Of a stretch of 64,000 bases of DNA, positions 11,698 to 22,841 are shown one piece after another. The stretch covers positions 13,200,372 to 13,264,371 of the forward strand of contig OU964930.1 of NCBI GenBank assembly GCA_918807975.1, written 5' to 3'. Positions within the stretch are counted from its first letter, which is position 1. Each line of letters begins with the position of its first letter. The stretch is from Aplidium turbinatum (lineage: Eukaryota; Chordata; Ascidiacea; Aplousobranchia; Polyclinidae). A program made the translations under genes and the position numbers. The notes under the pieces were generated by a model, which was given only the letters and a program-made list of their open reading frames with translations, ran no database searches and was not told where the DNA came from.

Positions 11698-12676
11698 GTT
11701 AGCCCTTCAATAAACAGTGACATGTTCTTTTAATTGGATTTGATTTAGATTGTTTATCATTTAAAATGAAGTTTTGGTGATGGTTTGCATTTGGTCAAGT
11801 TTAGGTGGCCACTAGATGGAGCTAGTAGTATTTTGGGACTTGATATTAACTTAGTTGGTTAGATCTATGCTTGTGCTTTTCAACGGTAGCAAATCTGTTG
11901 AAATTGAGCAAGAAATGAATAAATGGGAGACAATTAATTATCGTGATCACGCAGGGCGTGAACTGAAAGACGATCGATTCGCCATTGAAATGCATTGGGC
12001 AAAAGCTTCGTTGGGGGGCTGTCTTCGAACAACGATTGCTCGCATATTAAATAAGATATAAAAATGAAAGTTAGCCCTTCAATAAACAGTAATATGTTCT
12101 TGCAATTGGTTGTCGTTAAATGTTTTTATCATTGCAAATAAATTTTTGATAATGGTTTGAATTTGGTCAAGTTTAGGTGGCCACTAGATGGAGCTAGTAG
12201 TTTTTGGGACTTGATATTAACTTAGTTGGTTAGATCTATGCTTGTGCTTTTCAACGATAGCAAATCTGTTGAAATTGAGCAAGAAATGAATAAATGGGAG
12301 ACAATTAATTGTCGTGAACAAGCAGGGCGTGAACTGAAAGACGATCGATTCGCCATTGAAATGCATTGGGCAAAAGCTTCGTTGGGGGGCTGTCTCCGAA
12401 CAACGATTGCTCGCATATTAAACAAGATATAAAAATGAAAGTTAGCCCTTCAATAAACAGTAACATTTTCTTTTAATTGGTTGTCGTTTAATGTTTTTAT
12501 CATTGCAAATAAACTTTTGATAATGGTTTGCATTTGGTCAAGTTTAGGTGGCCACCAGATGGAGCTAGTAGCATAGTGGGACTTGGTATTAACTTTTTTG
12601 GTTAGATCTATGCTTGTGCTTTTCACCGATCGCATATTTGTTTAAATTGAACAACAAATCAATAAATGGGAGACAA

Positions 12677-15600
12677 TTTCCTTCTGGTGTGTTTCATTGC
12701 ATTTCCACCCCGCACTTCCTCTTTCATAATAGTATATTCCAATGTGTGTGACGTTTTTGACGTCATCATTTTGTCCAGTTGACCAACAGGGCGTCTTGTG
12801 CAAGAGCACCCAGTGTTGTTCACTAAACATAGTTTTTGAGCGAGTTTTTTCCACTTTTGGTCTGGTTCAATCAGAAGTTTGAAATCGATTGGGCACTGCA
12901 AAAGCTGGCGAGCTTGTATTTATGTACAAACTTCTCAATGCAAAATAAACGGCAATTTTTGTGTCATCTGAACTTTTATTGTTTTGATATGGTACGTCGG
13001 TAACATAATTATATTACACAGTTAAACTTTCTTTGCAAACAGTCTGGTTGTAGGCTATGCATCAGTTGAGCAAAAAAGCAAAGTGATCTGTGCTCAAACG
13101 TAAGGAAAGATCTTAGTGTAGTGAGATGACAGTCTGAGACGTACCTCAATCTCGATATGCACATTATGATTTAGTATAAAGCAGCATATCACACCTACTT
13201 AAAAATATGTGCAATAGACAGGCTAGCCTACAATATGATAATAAAAATGATTAAACACTTGCAAAGCAAAGCCTTTCAATCAATCAAGGGGTTAAAAATC
13301 TGCTATCTTACTAAAATGATCTCTTCCCCCAGGTAGACTCGACGCTTTTTTATATAAAAAAAATCAAAAAAATCTGATTTAAATCAAAAAAATCTGATTT
13401 TTTTGATTTTTTTAAAAAAATCATGATTTTTTCCAACCCTGATCTTAGGTAAATTTAGCGAATCTATTTTCCTGTCAAAGGCACTTTAAAAAACGACGGA
13501 ATTCAAAACAAAGAATTTTAGGACAAACTTTGAACCGATTTGATAAAATGTTGGGCAGCAATGCAGCAAAACAAAGAAGATGTTAAACAATAAATACAGC
13601 ATGTAAAACAATTAAGCCTTATGGCTTGCTAATCGTTGATTAATAAATTTTGTAATGTACGTACTTCATTTGCTTCACTGGGTAATAATTTTAGTTTCCT
13701 CAATCCTCATCCCGATCCTCACCTTTTCTCATCAGTTGGATCTTTATTCTTGTCATAAGTTATATAATTTTTATTTTTGCTCTTGGAGTCAGGAGAGATA
13801 TAAAATGCAATCAAGTAAGGCGTATGTTACCTTAAAATATCTAAATAAAAACTAGTGACAACTTTGTTATAACACTTGATTCAAGCGAGCTGTGCATTTA
13901 CCATGGATGGTTTTGTTAATCTTAAGTCCATTTATAATGATTGCAACCAGGCTGTGTCTTTTTGAATTTTACGATGAATAGGCTATCTTGTTTGTTAGTG
14001 CTGGCAAGTTTTTGAGAAAAATGTAATGGCATAGCTACTATTCTGGTGTAAATGGAAGTACATAGTTTAGATTTAGTAAAGTAAAAGTGACTGAATTATT
14101 CATGACCCCTTGTGCTGTCACTCTTGTAATGTTGTGGCTTTCCTTGTGTATATATTTAACATACTCTCTGCATTGTGAAACTTGTCAAACTAATTTTCAT
14201 TCACACAGCTTATTTGGGTACTATATAACTGAGAAAATTCCTTGTTTTAAACAACAACAAAAACACTTTGTTACCCACATAAAAAACATTAAAATGTAAT
14301 TGGAGATATTTTTGAAAGTAATTCATACATAATTAATGCTCAGAGTTGAGGATTGTTTTCATTGAGCTTTGGCAGATGCTGTTATACTTGATGAACAAAA
14401 CAGCTTGAATGGGATTATTTTTGTTTTGCAAAGGCCGGTGTAATGTACAGACAGAGCAGTGCATATTAATCATGATTTATGGTGTCATTAAAAGTTGCAT
14501 AACTTGTCACCCAAATAGAATTTTCAAATAATGCAAACATGCAGATCATTCACCTTGCAGGTATTTTCCCCCTTGCACTGCAAATACATTCAGAGGCTCA
14601 TCACATCAATGCTGCTACTGTATTTACTTTTTGCATTACTACATTTATTAGTACACTTTGCTGCAATATACATAGGCTGCTGGGATAATCTTCTTTGTTA
14701 TGCATGACACAAAAGGGCATCTGCTAGTTTTGGCTTGTGACATGATGTTGGCTTTACTTATGATGCTAAACTTATTTTCAATCAAAGGCTCACATACTGT
14801 GTGTTTGCTTTACATTAGTTTGTTGTCATGACTAAATTAGTGAACTGCTAAAATCACAACCTTGAATCAAATTACTAACTGAAGAAGTTTTTTGATGGAG
14901 GTTTAGAGCTGTTTGAGCCTTTAATTCCCGATATATATAAGTATTATTGTAATTTTGCTGCATTGACTTTTTTCCCTGTGACTAGTTTGTAGTTATGACC
15001 ATGGTACATTCAGCAGACAGAAATGTATACAAAGGATACAAGCGAAAGAACAAACAATAGATGAATTGAATAATTAGTGTCCATGATCAAGTTGAACTGT
15101 ATATTTAATAAACATTTTCATCATGTATTGCAATAAACATGAACACAAAATTTTATTGTTATTGACATAAACTAAATTGTGTGTTTAAAATCAGCATTAT
15201 GAATGCAGCACTTAGCAAGTAAAAACACCTAGAGATAGTTTTCTTATTTCGATATACATTGCTTGCAGAATGTTACATTTGCATAGTGCAAAATATCCTG
15301 TCAGAGAAATTAAATTCTGGTTACATTTTTGTGACATTAGTTCATATAAAGCTAGACACAAAAGTTTTTTAAGTGGCTTTTGTAACTATTTAAGCAAAAT
15401 TGTTGTCTATTTTAAGTACTGGAAGCATAATGGTATTTTGATTTTAGGTGTAATATTTGTTTCCTACTGTGCCAGTGTTTTGCTTCAGAAAAATCTGAAC
15501 CTAACCTGTTTGGTACGGTATCGCAAACTGTTTTTTCTGGGAAGAAATTTCTCACATATTGATATTTTGTGAAACATTTCACAGCTTTGGCACTGGTGCT

Positions 15601-15889
15601 TATCCATTATTTCCGAACAATCTTTACCAACTATAGCATGTCAGCTGAAGGAAATTTATAACATCAAGGCATTTAAGAAAACCATGGATTCACATTTGTG
15701 CAAGCTGGATTGATCTTGACAATGTCATCAAGAAATAGCCTACTGTTTATCTTTCTTTGTAAGAATACCAGATTATGCAAATTCATCAATGCTACAATAT
15801 TGATCTGTTAAGAACAGTTTCCAAATCGCTTCTGCGTCGCAATCAAGATATACTGTCAAACTTGCAGTGGCCATACATGGGTTTTAAAG
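12677..15889. other. Non-coding stretch upstream of the zinc-finger gene
   Basis: About 3.2 kb with only short random frames. Positions 13,350-13,435 hold an AT-rich inverted run (AAATCTGATTT and TTTTTTGATTTTTT words) that looks like the end of a decayed non-autonomous transposon. The right part may contain 5' untranslated exons of the zinc-finger gene: a possible acceptor lies at 15,866, just before the chosen ATG. Nothing else is supported. Confidence 0.4.
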
Positions 15890-18800
15890 ATGCGAAAAAA
15901 GTATACTGATGAAGATCTTAGTCAAGCAAGTTGTGAAGCCAACACAGTTTCTGAAGCTTTTTCAAGAGCAATGAAGACGTTGTCTGATTTTTCATATGAT
16001 GGTCTATTTCTTTATACTGCAGAATACCTTCCAACAAAACTATCTGTCTTTCAATCCAATTCACCTTTATCTAATTTTCACCATCCAAATACAGTGCACC
16101 TTGCACATCCTGGATCTTTGAATAGTCCAATTGCTCTTGCAGATTCTCATTCAAAACATGCAGTTTTTATTGATGAACCGTCATCTCTTACATCTGAAGC
16201 TTCACAATCTCAGATCATCAACAGTGATCAGAAGCTCAATGAATCATGGCAAGCCACAACGAATACAAATGCTATCAAAGCATCGACATCAGATTACAGC
16301 ACACACCCCACATGTGCTTCTCTTCAAGCGAGGAGAGGTCGGCCCAAGAAAAAAAGAGGCTGTGATGGTGAGGAAGAAGATTTTGGTGCTCAAACAATGA
16401 TACTTAAGGAAGAAGATGATGCTGAAAACCTTGTCACATTCAACTGCACTGTTTGCAATGAAATCTTTAAGGTAGGCTGATATTGTAGCCATTCAAGTTA
16501 ATGCGTTCAAACTGTCTAAACCAGCGAAGCAGCTCTTTTTTAGATTGATTTAACTTCTGTAAACGTTCACAAAAGTTAGTACCGTATCAACAATGTTAGC
16601 TGCATATTTAAGTTTGGCAGCATTCTTCTGATAATAATGTAGAACATATTTTTGTTTTTCTCGTTACCTATTTCTAATATCCATTATTTCTAGATACATA
16701 ACTGTTTTGCAGATTGAAATCACCTTAAATTATACCACTTTTTCCTTTATACATTTGCGCTGTTTGGAAAGTTTGATATTTTCAAGTCATGTTATTTTGT
16801 TTGGACACTACCGTAAGATAAGTGGAGAAAATGAGCAATATTTTTCACTGTATTTTTAAATAAGCCTACTCTCAGGTGCTTGCTCTGTGTTTATTTCACA
16901 TAATGTAGTACGTTTGTTTACATCAGAATCATGTTGCATTCCAGGGTATGAACAACTTAATGCAGCACGTTGAAAAAGTTCACCTCAGTCTGAATCCCCA
17001 CGAATGCTGCATTTGCAAGAAAAGGTTTGCCCAGGCCGGGAATGTTAAAAGACACATTCGCTTCGTGCACTTGCGTGAGCGGCCTTTTCAGTGCAGAAAT
17101 TGCAGTTCAACTTTTGACAGGTTGGTGCAAGTAATTAAAATCTCCACAAAGCCAGGCTGAGTACAAGTCCCTAATTTTCTTAACTTACGTGTAAAAAATC
17201 TAACGCAGTCATCAGGTTTAGTTTGAATTTACTTATTTATATAACACACATTTAAAAAACAATGCGATCCGCTGACTTCGTGCCTCCTAATGATCTCCGC
17301 CACATTTTTTGCGATCCACTGTATGAAGAAACGATACTGTGTTTACGTTTTGGCATAACCTTTTTCGTGTGATTTTTGTCGTATCCAAGCTTACACCCGG
17401 TGGTTGATGATTTAGTGGACTGGAAGGCAAAGGAATCTAATCTTTGTGTCCACTTTCATTAAGCCATATTGCCTTTGAGTATCCTGCCAAAACACACTGG
17501 CCCATGCTCTTAAGCGGTTTCGAACCGGTGCCCTTTGGAGTGCGCATAAAGGCTTTCACCATTCGGCTATGCAGCCTACATGTGATCTCAATAGAATACT
17601 GTTTATAAGTTTATGTGCTTGCAGGTTGTGCTATCTGCAACGTCACATGCGTTCTCACGTTGATCCAAAAATTCAAACTCGTGACGTGTCTCGGCTGAAT
17701 CCTTGCAATTGTCCCGAGTGTGGAAAGCGGTGCCTGACTGCTCATCATTTGCGCGGCCACATGCGACGAAAGCATTTTGCAAAGAGTAAGAAATTATCGG
17801 AAGGTTTTGCTCAAAAATATGGGCATCTCTTCAACGATATGGACGAGTGCATGACAGGCGCTGAGTCACAAAAAGTAGGTGAGTGTAAAGATGAGATGAT
17901 ATCAAGGAAAGCCACGAGGACAGAAGAGGTAAATATTGCGGTAAGTTTAGCAGATAAAGCATGGTTGGGGTATTATTGTGTTAATCGAAAACTGAATATT
18001 TGTACTTATAAAAAACTATAGACATAATTAAATTATGTGACAGTGATTTAAAAAGCGAAAGAATATTTTCCTTTCACAGTGTTTGTTAACATTTAATCGC
18101 TTTATGTAGCTTTTCAAACGTAGCTGCAAGTGCAGAGAATTTATTGTTGTTGTTTTTTTAATTTCATGATGCTGGCAACAAAATTAAGATGGCCTAGCGA
18201 TTTAGATATCAAAGTGCAAAACTTCAGAAACTAAATCAGAGCCTACATTATTGTCACAAAAGAATGATTTTATTGTAATATTGGAAAAGGAATTCCAGTA
18301 GTGTTAGTAATATCAGGCCTAATGCCACTTATTGTTTCTTTCGAATCTTAAATTTTTCTGAAGGTGTTGCGACCGAACCAATTATTTAACTTAATGACCT
18401 AGTTCGGTCTCGAGCAAGTCTTAACGTTTGTGTTTTGTCGCTTTTACTTTTTTCTTGACCTCTGCTACACTCACTTGTATTGTTTTTGCTGTGATGGTCA
18501 AAAATACAAAACAAACTGAACCGAATGCTCATAAGCATAGCTTATTTTCCATTTTTGCTTCTGAATAAGTGGTACATTTTTTCAGAATTCTCTCCCAGAC
18601 CAGAAGGCAGAAGCGACTAAAGAAGTTTACGGCAACGCGCCACAGTTGCAAGCTTTGCTACAGAGGCAAGTTTGTACCAAATCCGACGCAAACATTCAAA
18701 TGGAAAAAAATACGACGATTGAGTTATCGCAATCTAGAACGAAAGAACACACGAAGCGAATCCAATTTCCTTTGTTTCGTTCAGCAATACCCAATCAGAG

Positions 18801-19110
18801 ATCAAGTGGAAGAAAACCAAAAAAAGCCTGGTTGTATAAAGACTGTGCTATTGTCTCCAAGAGCAGATCTTCAACACGTTTGCAATACAAATGTAAACAT
18901 TGCGCCAACCGAAGATTTTCTGGCTTGATATTTCTCAAAAGTCACATTGCTGTTGTTCATCACAGTACGACTCACAGGCATTTATGCCTTATTTGCGGGT
19001 GCAGTTATTCAGCGAAGGCTATGTTAACCGCGCACATCAACGGAAGACATGTTCGAAAAAGACAGAGGCGCAAACGACCCAATGCTACCATTTTACCAAA
19101 GCATGCTTGA
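15890..19110 (+). CDS. Six-finger C2H2 zinc-finger protein, four exons
   Basis: Exons 15,890-16,471, 16,945-17,120, 17,625-17,928 and 18,586-19,110 join in frame (phases 0, 2, 0) to 528 codons plus stop. Fingers in order: FNCTVC...HVEKVH (split by intron 1 between the Cys and His pairs), HECCICKKRF...HIRFVH, FQCRNCSSTF...HMRSH (split by intron 2), CNCPECGKR...HMRRKH, YKCKHCANRR...HIAVVH and HLCLICGCSY...HINGRH. Before the fingers lies an AT-hook-like ARRGRPKKKRG and an acidic stretch, and the C-terminus is basic (RKRQRRKRP). A nuclear DNA-binding role is expected. I cannot assign an orthologue. The N-terminal 130 residues are polar and unrecognised. The start at 15,890 is the first ATG in this frame after a possible acceptor at 15,866; an additional upstream coding exon cannot be excluded. 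Confidence 0.85.
17377..17577 (-). mobile_element. tRNA-derived SINE, family A copy 1
   Basis: In intron 2 of the zinc-finger gene. It reads GTCGTATCCAAGCTTACACC at the left (tail side) and ends with a reversed tRNA-like head: the complement contains GGCTGCATAGCCGAATGGTG (A box) and GGTTCGAAACC-like (B box). Relatives lie at 31,326 and, as an inverted pair, at 55,487-55,916. Confidence 0.75.
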
Positions 19111-19617
19111 AGATGTAGCTCACTGTTCTTTTTAATTGTAATGCTTTTGTTGAATAGTTTGAATTCTTTTTAAGGTCAACTGTACTTTACACTGCATGAA
19201 CAAGATTTTCTACTGTCAGTATTTGGTGTGCATGTTGTTGCTGTGGGTGCAAACGTTATTGCGTATCACAAAAGGTACTATTGATTTTGTAATATGTGAA
19301 TACTCTTCTTTTTCTTCAAAGGCAATGGATAACTTTGGAATTACCACTTACCTGGAAATTCTCTGATACTTTTTTAAAGACATAGCTGCTAAATATTGTT
19401 AGCAATTTTATCATATATATTTCATTTGAACTTACATATTTTTATCATTAGTTTTACATGAAATATTTGCATTCGTTTTTAATAATCCGCTTTACTGGGC
19501 GCTTACCAACCATTGAAGAGGCTTGGCATCTCATAGAGAGCAAATTAGCTCACAACGTTCAGATATAAAACTACTGAAAAAAGATAAAACTTTCAATTTT
19601 TTAAAGGTTAAAAACTA

Positions 19618-19764
19618 CGGAATGGCCCGTTTCGGTGAGTCCGATCCCTTAACGGGGGATTTTTTTAAATTTTTTTTTAAATTATCGGGTACCGTAGCCT
19701 AATTATCATTGCCGTTTTGGGGTTAGGGTTAGAGGTTAGGAACTCACCGAATAGTAGCAGACCC
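19618..19764. mobile_element. 147-bp MITE with 9-bp target duplication
   Basis: Flanked by TAAAAACTA on both sides (19,609-19,617 and 19,765-19,773). Inverted TTCGGTGAGT blocks lie near both ends. A 9-bp duplication is typical of Mutator-like elements. The internal GGGGTTAGGGTTAGAGG resembles telomere repeats but is only two imperfect units. Confidence 0.6.
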
Positions 19765-21060
19765 TAAAAACTATGATCCTAAAATATGACTATCACGTCT
19801 TACAATAATTGTATTGTTCTGAAAACTTCAACTTTTTTGATGGAAAAACTAACGGAACGTTATTATTTTAAAAATTAGCTGCCAAAAATGCAGTGTTGAA
19901 ACGAATTTGAAATGTTGGAAGTCCAATGATACATTGAACTGAAAAGGTGATCGTTGTGACAGCCGAATTTCCTGCAAACTGTTTGCAACTGTGTTTTTTA
20001 GTTTTTTTTTCGTACTTGAAATCATTCCCTCCACTTTTGTAATCTTTCGTATTTCTTCAAACGCATCAAGAAAAAGAAGTATCTTCTGACAGGTGTCATT
20101 CTATTTGAATAAGCTTAACTGAAGATGATCTAGCTTCAAGCTGATCGAAATCGATTTTTAGCTATATATGATTGAACTGACTCGTGTGAAAATAAATTTC
20201 TTTGCATTCTTCAAACGCATTAGCATTCTTTTGTAAACTTTCTCTGAAAGCAAATCCAACTATAATCCATCGGATTGCAATCTAAAAATTGGCGTGGTCA
20301 TTCATATGTTGATTTAAATTTGGCCGCTGTATTGCCGGTTTCTGGTGTGTAGTTTCAGCCCTCATGTGGTGCTTGATACTATCGTTATTATGGAGACACG
20401 TTATCATAACATAATCTATAGTTTTTTTAATCTATATTATTTGTCTCGACACTGCATTTTTTGGTATGATGTTTAAAAATGATGGTATCCGTTTGTTGTT
20501 TCACCTAAAACGTTGAAATTTTCACAGTGTTACATTACCTAACTTATAACTATCAAAACTTAAAATCGTAGCGTTCATTATGTTTTCAGTGTTATCGTTT
20601 TTTGCCCCACCCAATATTTTAAAGTCAATTTGATAGAGTATTTGCGGTCGGTGTGCCGAAGTGTAATGATCCCTGATTCAATGAAGAAACTTTAATCATC
20701 AATTCTACGTAAAATGATCGCTCTTGGAACCCCTTAACGTTTTCGCGATTATCTTGATTGAGAGTGGCTGTTTTACCTAATAACCTTTTGTTACATAGCT
20801 TTTTTGTATTGGTGGACTACATGAAGATATATGACAGCGAAGTTGCACCAATGATGTTGTTTTTATATCAAAGTTTTGCTGAATGTGTTTGGTTGTTATA
20901 TTCCATCACTGTTATGCCACATATATTTGTTTTGCACATTTTCTGTGGTGTCTCTTCAATCATTGTATATAATCAACCTTGCCATTTATAGAAAATTCGA
21001 GTATCCGCTGTCAATTTGCTTAACCACGTCTTTTTGCTTTCGGCTGTGCTGTTTGTTTGT

Positions 21061-21336
21061 TTATCTTTATCCTGCATTGCGGGAAAGCGGACTTGAGCGC
21101 TATGCATCGGTGTACGCCTTCCGACGTACACCTGACCCACGCTGCAGCCGACAACAACTACTCTGCTTATGACTTTAATTTGGAACTACCCATTACTCGA
21201 AATCGATCACTGGGTAGAGGCAATTATCGTTAAGTTTCTTGCCCAGAGAAACAACAGCAGGTGCGGGTGGCTGGAGTCGAACACGCAGGCTCTCGACTGT
21301 GAGCCCAACGCGCTAACCACTCGGCCACTGCTGCCG
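21061..21336 (-). mobile_element. tRNA-derived SINE, family B copy 1
   Basis: The complement of the right end reads GGCAGCAGTGGCCGAGTGG then TTAGCGCG, and later GTTCGACTCC: A and B boxes of a serine-type tRNA-like head. The left part (TTATCTTTATCCTGCATTGC) is shared with the copy at 30,840-31,132, which shows it is a dispersed element and not a tRNA gene. Confidence 0.8.
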
Positions 21337-21581
21337 ACGCCATGAATCGAATCGATGCTGCTTGCGTAAATTCATGTGGAAAAGTACAGTTTTTTGCACC
21401 ATATTTATGAGTCAAAATTTGATGGCGAGTTTAGTTTCCCAATCCGGTACTTACAGGAACGACCACGTGGGGGCGCTGGCTGTCGTCTTTTAAACCTATA
21501 GAACTTTTCATAGTAATTTTTTCTGTTGCACTTGGTTTATCTCCAAACACCGAGTTGGAATGGTAGGCGCTGTTTTATACC

Positions 21582-21742
21582 GTGACGCGACAATTTATCG
21601 AACGACAGTTTATTGAACCGACTGTTTATCGAAACGACAATTTATCGGACGACGAATCTCCCGAAACAAATTTTATCTAGGGTTAGTCGTTCGATGAACA
21701 GTCGTTTCGATTAACCGTCGTTCGATAAACTGTCGTAGTACC
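21582..21742. mobile_element. 161-bp palindromic MITE with 9-bp duplication
   Basis: TTTTATACC duplicated at 21,573-21,581 and 21,743-21,751. The body is made of TTTATCGAACGACAGT-type words on both strands (left ACAATTTATCGAACGAC; right complement ACAGTTTATCGAACGAC), so it folds into a long hairpin. Likely Mutator-like and non-coding. Confidence 0.7.
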
Positions 21743-22639
21743 TTTTATACCTACACTGTACTTTAGCTTGATAGAGCCTCAAGTATGCTATCTCCAACGT
21801 ACTGCCCAAAACCGAAGTTATTTTTGTATAGGCTATGTCATTATATTCAATTTTGTATCAATACAGTTTTAAATGTAACTTTGAAGTAGGTATGAGCCAC
21901 CGGGTTAACTTTACGATGCTTTATTTTTGCATCTTGCCACAACGCACGCTGCAGGCTGTTCAAATGGATTTGTTCTGTTGCGTTAAATCATATTTTTGTA
22001 TCTAGTTAAATCATATACTTAATTATAGTTTACTATCGTGGACTTGATAGTCGCATAACCGAGTCTGCCACTGTCTCGAAATTTTACTTTTGTGGCGATT
22101 GTATTTTGTTTGTCGCCTGACACATGCATGATATATTTGCATGAGTGTAAAATCGTTCCTGCAATTTCTTCAAATCGTAGTTATTTCCATATGTTCTCTT
22201 GTGCGAATGTTGTTGTGCCGTTGTCATCAGTATTCTTGTCATTCACTGGGTATTGGAAGTATTCCGTCAAGTGGGAAAAGATTTAGCTTTTTTATCGAAC
22301 GAGTATAAATAAAGTTTCAGTTATACAGTGATGGTCAATGCTTCAATATTGATCTGAGGGTAAACTATGAAATACAGCCGATATTTGGGCCAAATTGTGG
22401 AAATATGCTTCCGGTTTAGTTTAACATAAGGGTTGAAAGTGTAGGCCTGCTGTGATCATCCATCAGTGCCGACATGTTTTCTCAAAGAATTTCTTACTGT
22501 GGGAACGCCGCACTTATACAAAGCTAACAAAAGTCAGCAACCGGGATCTATCGCTCGCATTAACCAATCACATATTTTTCAATAACAATAGAGTCTTACA
22601 TGTTGCGTTAATCAAATCATATCGCCACTAATATATTTA

Positions 22640-22803
22640 GGGTTGGATGCACCAAGAGTGGATCATTCAAGGAACAGCAATTTCATTTACACACCAACCG
22701 TGATCCGGAGAGTAGAATCGCCAGTTACCGATCCGCAGAATAAATCATCAGACGATTAGGTCTAACGACGGCTTAAGAGAACTGCTGTTGGTGCACCCAA
22801 TCC
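22640..22803. mobile_element. 164-bp Harbinger-like MITE
   Basis: Ends are GGGTTGGATGCACCAA and, on the other strand, GGATTGGGTGCACCAA. The target duplication is TTA (22,637-22,639 and 22,804-22,806). A 3-bp TWA duplication with G-rich ends is the PIF/Harbinger signature. It sits about 40 bp beyond the NDUFA7 stop codon, so it may be in its 3' UTR. Confidence 0.75.
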
Positions 22804-22841
22804 TTACACAGAAAATTTTAGCGTAAAAATAAGCACATAAG

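Larger units (their letters stand above)
8645..12676 (+). repeat. Tandem array of five 371-bp units, split by a P element
   Basis: Successive units begin at ATGAATAAATGGGAGAC at about 8,645, 9,017, 9,364, 11,914 and 12,286, with a sixth start (ATCAATAAATGGGAGAC) near 12,657. Removing the inserted 2.17-kb P element leaves about 1.85 kb, or five units. The second unit has a deletion of about 26 bp. Each unit has a reading frame of up to 68 codons, but the deletion and the lack of a shared ATG start argue against a selected protein. Each unit also has one CCACYAGATGGAGC site (8,911; 9,258; 11,809; 12,181; 12,552), close to the core CTCF consensus. Units are almost identical, so the array is young or homogenised. 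Confidence 0.85.
19111..22841. other. Intergenic stretch with four small elements
   Basis: Between the zinc-finger gene and NDUFA7 I see no gene. It contains MITEs at 19,618, 21,582 and 22,640 and one SINE at 21,061, listed separately. Other frames of 60-98 codons here do not resemble known proteins and lack splice or composition support. Confidence 0.5.

Noticed and set aside
12226-12432. Repeated 68-codon frame of the tandem units as a conserved small protein
   Set aside because: No shared ATG at the frame start, one unit has lost about 26 bp inside it, and the identity between units is no higher in the frame than outside.
15890-15980. Psq-type helix-turn-helix at the start of the zinc-finger protein (KKYTDEDLSQA)
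   Set aside because: Only the first few residues resemble the motif; the rest of the helix-turn-helix pattern is missing.
19717-19739. Telomere-like GGGGTTAGGGTTAGAGGTTAGG
   Set aside because: Only about two perfect TTAGGG-type units inside a 147-bp MITE; not an interstitial telomere array.
20758-21172. Two overlapping plus-strand frames of 77 and 98 codons
   Set aside because: Low-complexity hydrophobic translation, one running into a SINE, with no ATG context or family match.
21280-21336. Possible tRNA-Ser gene on the minus strand
   Set aside because: The tRNA-like part is followed by the same 200-bp body in a second copy at 30,840, so it is a SINE head.
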